Part shown: one piece after another, positions 61,415 through 64,000 of the stretch | Layout of the letters: each line of letters opens with the position of its first letter | Numbering within the stretch: the stretch's first letter is position 1 | Origin: Geothrix sp. | GTDB lineage: Bacteria; Acidobacteriota; Holophagae; Holophagales; Holophagaceae | DNA length: 64,000 nucleotides | Assembly: GCA_030681515.1 (NCBI GenBank) | Contig: JAUXSE010000028.1 | Span: 1-64,000, forward strand | Reading direction: 5' to 3' | Notes under the pieces: generated by a model | The model's database searches: none | Told to the model about the DNA's origin: nothing | Seen by the model: the letters and a program-made list of their open reading frames with translations, nothing else | Position numbers and translations under genes: made by a program

Positions 61415-64000
61415 CTACGCTTTTCTCAACTCGACGGCGAAGGCGTCGAGCGCCCGGTAGTAGGGATCAATGCTGGGGATGTAGTGGCGTTCGTTGGCGG
61501 CGTGGGGGCCGATGCCGGTCTGGCCCCAGACCACGGCCTGGCCGCCGGGGGCGAAGCGGGCCGAGGTTCCGGGGCCCTTGCGGCCGATGCGCACGTCGCC
61601 GCCTGCGGCGGTGATGCCCGCGAGCAGCGCCTTGAGGCAGGGGTTTTCGGGATCGCAGGCCACGCCGGGTTCCCAGGCGGTGGGGATGAATTCCAACTGC
61701 TGCGCTGCGGCCAGGGTTTCGATTTCGGCGCGCATTTTCGAAACATCATCTTGCGGGATGGGGCGGATCTCCACGCCCAGGGAACCGCGATCCGGCGTGA
61801 TGTTGTAGATGCCGGGGGTGCCCACCTGGATGTAGGCGAAGCGGGCCAGGGATTGCCAGCCATCCGCTGATTTCAGCGTCAGGTGCCTGGCGAACAGTTC
61901 GCGCAGGGCCTCGCGGGCGCTGAGCAGGCGCTCGGTGAGATCGGTGCCGCCCGCCAGGCCGCTGTGGCCGCGGGTGCCGTGGGCCACCAGCTCGAAGCGC
62001 AGCACGCCGCGGTTCTGGGTGCAGACCTCGCCCCACAGCTCCTCGCCCTTTTCGCCGGTGCGTTCGCCCGCGATGAAGAAGGCGGGCTCGTAATCCCATT
62101 CGCCCTTCAGCATCTTCAGCACATGGGGCGTGCCCATGGGTTCCAGCTCGCCGTTCTCTTCGTTGCCCACCAGCAGCAGGTTCACGGGGGGGTAGGGCGC
62201 GCCCTTCCTGAGCGTGTCCTTCATCCACACCAGGTAGGTGGAGACCACGGTCTTCATATCCGCGGCGCCCCGCCCATACAGGTAGTCGCCCTGGATCCTC
62301 GGCTCGAACTGGCTGTCGTCGGGATCGGGCTCCACCACGTCGAAGTGGCCGCAAAGCATGGCCGGGGCCCGCTCGCCGCCCGGGAAATGGGCCAGCACGG
62401 CAGGGAAGGGGCCCTGATCGAAGCTGCGCACGGGCACGCCGTGGTTGCGCAGGTAGTCGTAGACGAAGGTGGCGGCGCGGTGGACTTCCGGCAGCCGCTC
62501 CTCGGGGCAGGCGGTGACGCTGGGGATGCGCACCAGGCGCTGGGACAGGGCCAGGATCTCGGCGGTCTTGTCGGGGTATTCCGCATCCACCAGGGACTCG
62601 GGCCGCGGCTGGAAGCGCACGGGGGCCTGGGGATCCAGATGCACCTCGTCCCGGGCGCGCTCCAGGAAGTCCCGGAGCTTGCCCTCTTCCAGGCCCAGAT
62701 CGGCCAGGTGGGCGGTGATGGTTTCCACGTCATCCAGTACCTGGCTCTTTCGGGCCTCGGCCAGTTCCACCAGCAGTGATGGCGGCACGATCTCCGAGGT
62801 GCCCAGTTTCGCCTTCAGCCGCTGGCGGATCTTTTCAGCGGTGCTGGGGGCGCCCGCGGCCAGGTCGCGCAGGGGCTGGAGGTCGTCCCAGAAACCGAGG
62901 GCTTCGGCGAGGGGGCGCAGCTCCTGCAGCGTCCACTCGAGGAAGGCGCCCAGGGCCACGGGCTTGGCGGTGAGCGGATCCTCGATGACGGCGCGCAGCC
63001 CTTCCCGGGCGGCCAGGTCCTCGTTGCGGCGGGCGCGATGGATGTCCTCGGCGTCGTAGCGGAAGCCCCGGGCGAAGCCGGGATCGGCGTAGAAGCGCAG
63101 CAGGAGCAGGTGTTTCAGCGTGAGGTTGGCCACGTCCAGGGCCAGGTCATGCCCGGGATCATCCGTGCGCACCTCCACGCGGGCCATGGGCAGGTCAATG
63201 CGGGCGAAGAGGTTCTGGCGCTCGATCTGCGCGGCCATGTCCTCGACATTCCGGGTCTCCCCGGCGGCGAAGAGGCCCCGGGCGTAGATATCGTGCAGCT
63301 GATCGCTGGTGACCTGGATGAGGCGTTCCACGGGCTCGGCCTGGGAGCGGGCGCGCACGGGGATCCAGTTGTTGTTGCCGAAGCGCACGCCGCGGCGCAC
63401 CAGATCGTAGGACAGGCGCAGGTAGTCGGCATGGCTGCGGTTCAGATCCGGCACGTCGAGGGCGGGCGGGTTCGGGAAGGTGAGGTTGCGCACGGATTCA
63501 TGGGGCGTGAGCCGCACGACGGGCTGGCCGTGCTCCTCCGAGGCCTGGAGCGGCGTGCTGGCGCTGGTGGCGATGAAAAGCGACGCGAAGGCGCGCATGA
63601 GGCGCGTGCCCGTGATGTAGACCTGGTTCTTGTAGTCGTCCAGATGGTGGTCGCCGCGCTCGGAGGCGGGCAGATGCATGAAGTCCCAGGCCAGCATGGG
63701 CTCGGGCAGGCTGAGGTTGGAGTGGGTGCCCGCCGTGGCCAGTTCGGTGCCGTACATCTCGACGCAGCGCTGGAGGTAGCGGCGCTTGGCCAGGTGCCAG
63801 GACTCGGGCACGGAATCGGGGCCGATCCCGGGGAGTACGAGCAGGTTGCCGTGCCAGTAGTGGAGCGGCTCTCCGAAGCTGCGTCCGGCTTTCGCCAGGG
63901 CGTTGATGAGGGCCGCCTCCAGCAGGCGCCCTTCGTACACCGCGCCCTTGGGCGTGTGGTAGGGCCGCGTGACCCACTCGATCATCCAGTGGAAGACTTC
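61415..64000 (-). CDS. Fusion of GCS2-like ligase domain and M20 metallopeptidase (partial)
   Basis: The frame runs off the right edge, so the true start is not visible. The N-terminal half (to about residue 400) resembles glutamate-cysteine ligase GCS2-type enzymes: RRYLQRCVEMYGT, AGTHSNLSLPEPMLAWDF and FIATSASTPLQ. The C-terminal half is an M20 peptidase with metal ligands in CGHFDVV, YGRGAADMK, GNEENGEL and ERTGEKGEEL, and a late His in GIGPHAANERHYIPSIDPYY. One would form an amide bond and the other hydrolyse one. The fusion is unusual. It is convergent with glycerate kinase, with a six-base gap. Confidence 0.75.
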   Translation of the reverse strand, partial: EVFHWMIEWVTRPYHTPKGAVYEGRLLEAALINALAKAGRSFGEPLHYWHGNLLVLPGIGPDSVPESWHLAKRRYLQRCVEMYGTELATAGTHSNLSLPEPMLAWDFMHLPASERGDHHLDDYKNQVYITGTRLMRAFASLFIATSASTPLQASEEHGQPVVRLTPHESVRNLTFPNPPALDVPDLNRSHADYLRLSYDLVRRGVRFGNNNWIPVRARSQAEPVERLIQVTSDQLHDIYARGLFAAGETRNVEDMAAQIERQNLFARIDLPMARVEVRTDDPGHDLALDVANLTLKHLLLLRFYADPGFARGFRYDAEDIHRARRNEDLAAREGLRAVIEDPLTAKPVALGAFLEWTLQELRPLAEALGFWDDLQPLRDLAAGAPSTAEKIRQRLKAKLGTSEIVPPSLLVELAEARKSQVLDDVETITAHLADLGLEEGKLRDFLERARDEVHLDPQAPVRFQPRPESLVDAEYPDKTAEILALSQRLVRIPSVTACPEERLPEVHRAATFVYDYLRNHGVPVRSFDQGPFPAVLAHFPGGERAPAMLCGHFDVVEPDPDDSQFEPRIQGDYLYGRGAADMKTVVSTYLVWMKDTLRKGAPYPPVNLLLVGNEENGELEPMGTPHVLKMLKGEWDYEPAFFIAGERTGEKGEELWGEVCTQNRGVLRFELVAHGTRGHSGLAGGTDLTERLLSAREALRELFARHLTLKSADGWQSLARFAYIQVGTPGIYNITPDRGSLGVEIRPIPQDDVSKMRAEIETLAAAQQLEFIPTAWEPGVACDPENPCLKALLAGITAAGGDVRIGRKGPGTSARFAPGGQAVVWGQTGIGPHAANERHYIPSIDPYYRALDAFAVELRKA

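Overview
The window is GC-rich chromosomal DNA from a Gram-negative bacterium. Gene content points to Acidobacteriota, most likely the Holophaga/Geothrix group: an 11-gene complex I operon without nuoEFG, a KorAB-type 2-oxoacid:ferredoxin oxidoreductase, an LPS heptose pathway, tricorn-like and M14 peptidases, and Ser/Thr kinases with TPR tails. This placement is an inference from gene content; no rRNA or tRNA gene was seen.

Layout. 1-2150 is a small accessory islet with a PIN-domain/Phd toxin-antitoxin pair, a CcdAB pair and a truncated DUF4143 ATPase remnant. 2239-6778 holds fabI, a ZIP metal transporter, a radical SAM enzyme, bcp and a cysteine-desulfidase-like gene. 6779-13691 carries a peptide-type ABC uptake set (two permeases and a binding protein, no ATPase), a divergent ABC exporter, an AbrB/Doc toxin-antitoxin pair and an orphan GspE/PilB ATPase. 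13826-24673 is the nuoABCDHIJKLMN operon. 25114-26971 is a compact F0 operon (atpZ-atpI-atpB-atpE) closed by a clear intrinsic terminator. 27004-29700 is a signalling operon: an uncharacterised protein, a STAS antagonist and a receiver-PP2C phosphatase.

29697-35198 holds envelope genes: hldD, an EamA transporter, a DUF1573 protein, a DUF6165 protein and two glycosyltransferases. 35262-38119 has an NtrC/PilR-type regulator, a 270-base highly structured intergenic element and a GspG-like pilin, then yceD, rpmF, plsX and fabD up to 40336. 40500-43710 is korA-korB-rubrerythrin. 43969-49810 holds a membrane protein with a haem motif, a methyltransferase, a hydrolase, an M14 peptidase and fabG. 49845-56202 (minus strand) has a TPR Ser/Thr kinase, a hybrid sensor kinase with a periplasmic binding domain, and xseA. 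56638-64000 has a tricorn-like protease, glycerate kinase and a ligase-M20 peptidase fusion that runs off the right edge.

How the parts fit. KorAB makes reduced ferredoxin. A complex I without the NADH-input module could accept electrons from such a carrier, and the F0 operon beside it would use the resulting ion gradient. FabI, FabD, FabG and PlsX supply fatty acid and phospholipid synthesis, and HldD with the glycosyltransferases supplies LPS core.

The most unusual non-coding feature is the element at 36706-36975. It has a perfect 19-bp closing helix, two further long-range helices and three abutting hairpins, one with a UUCG tetraloop, and it sits between the regulator and the pilin gene. 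A second is a dispersed palindromic repeat family with copies near 24780, 43805 and 56353.
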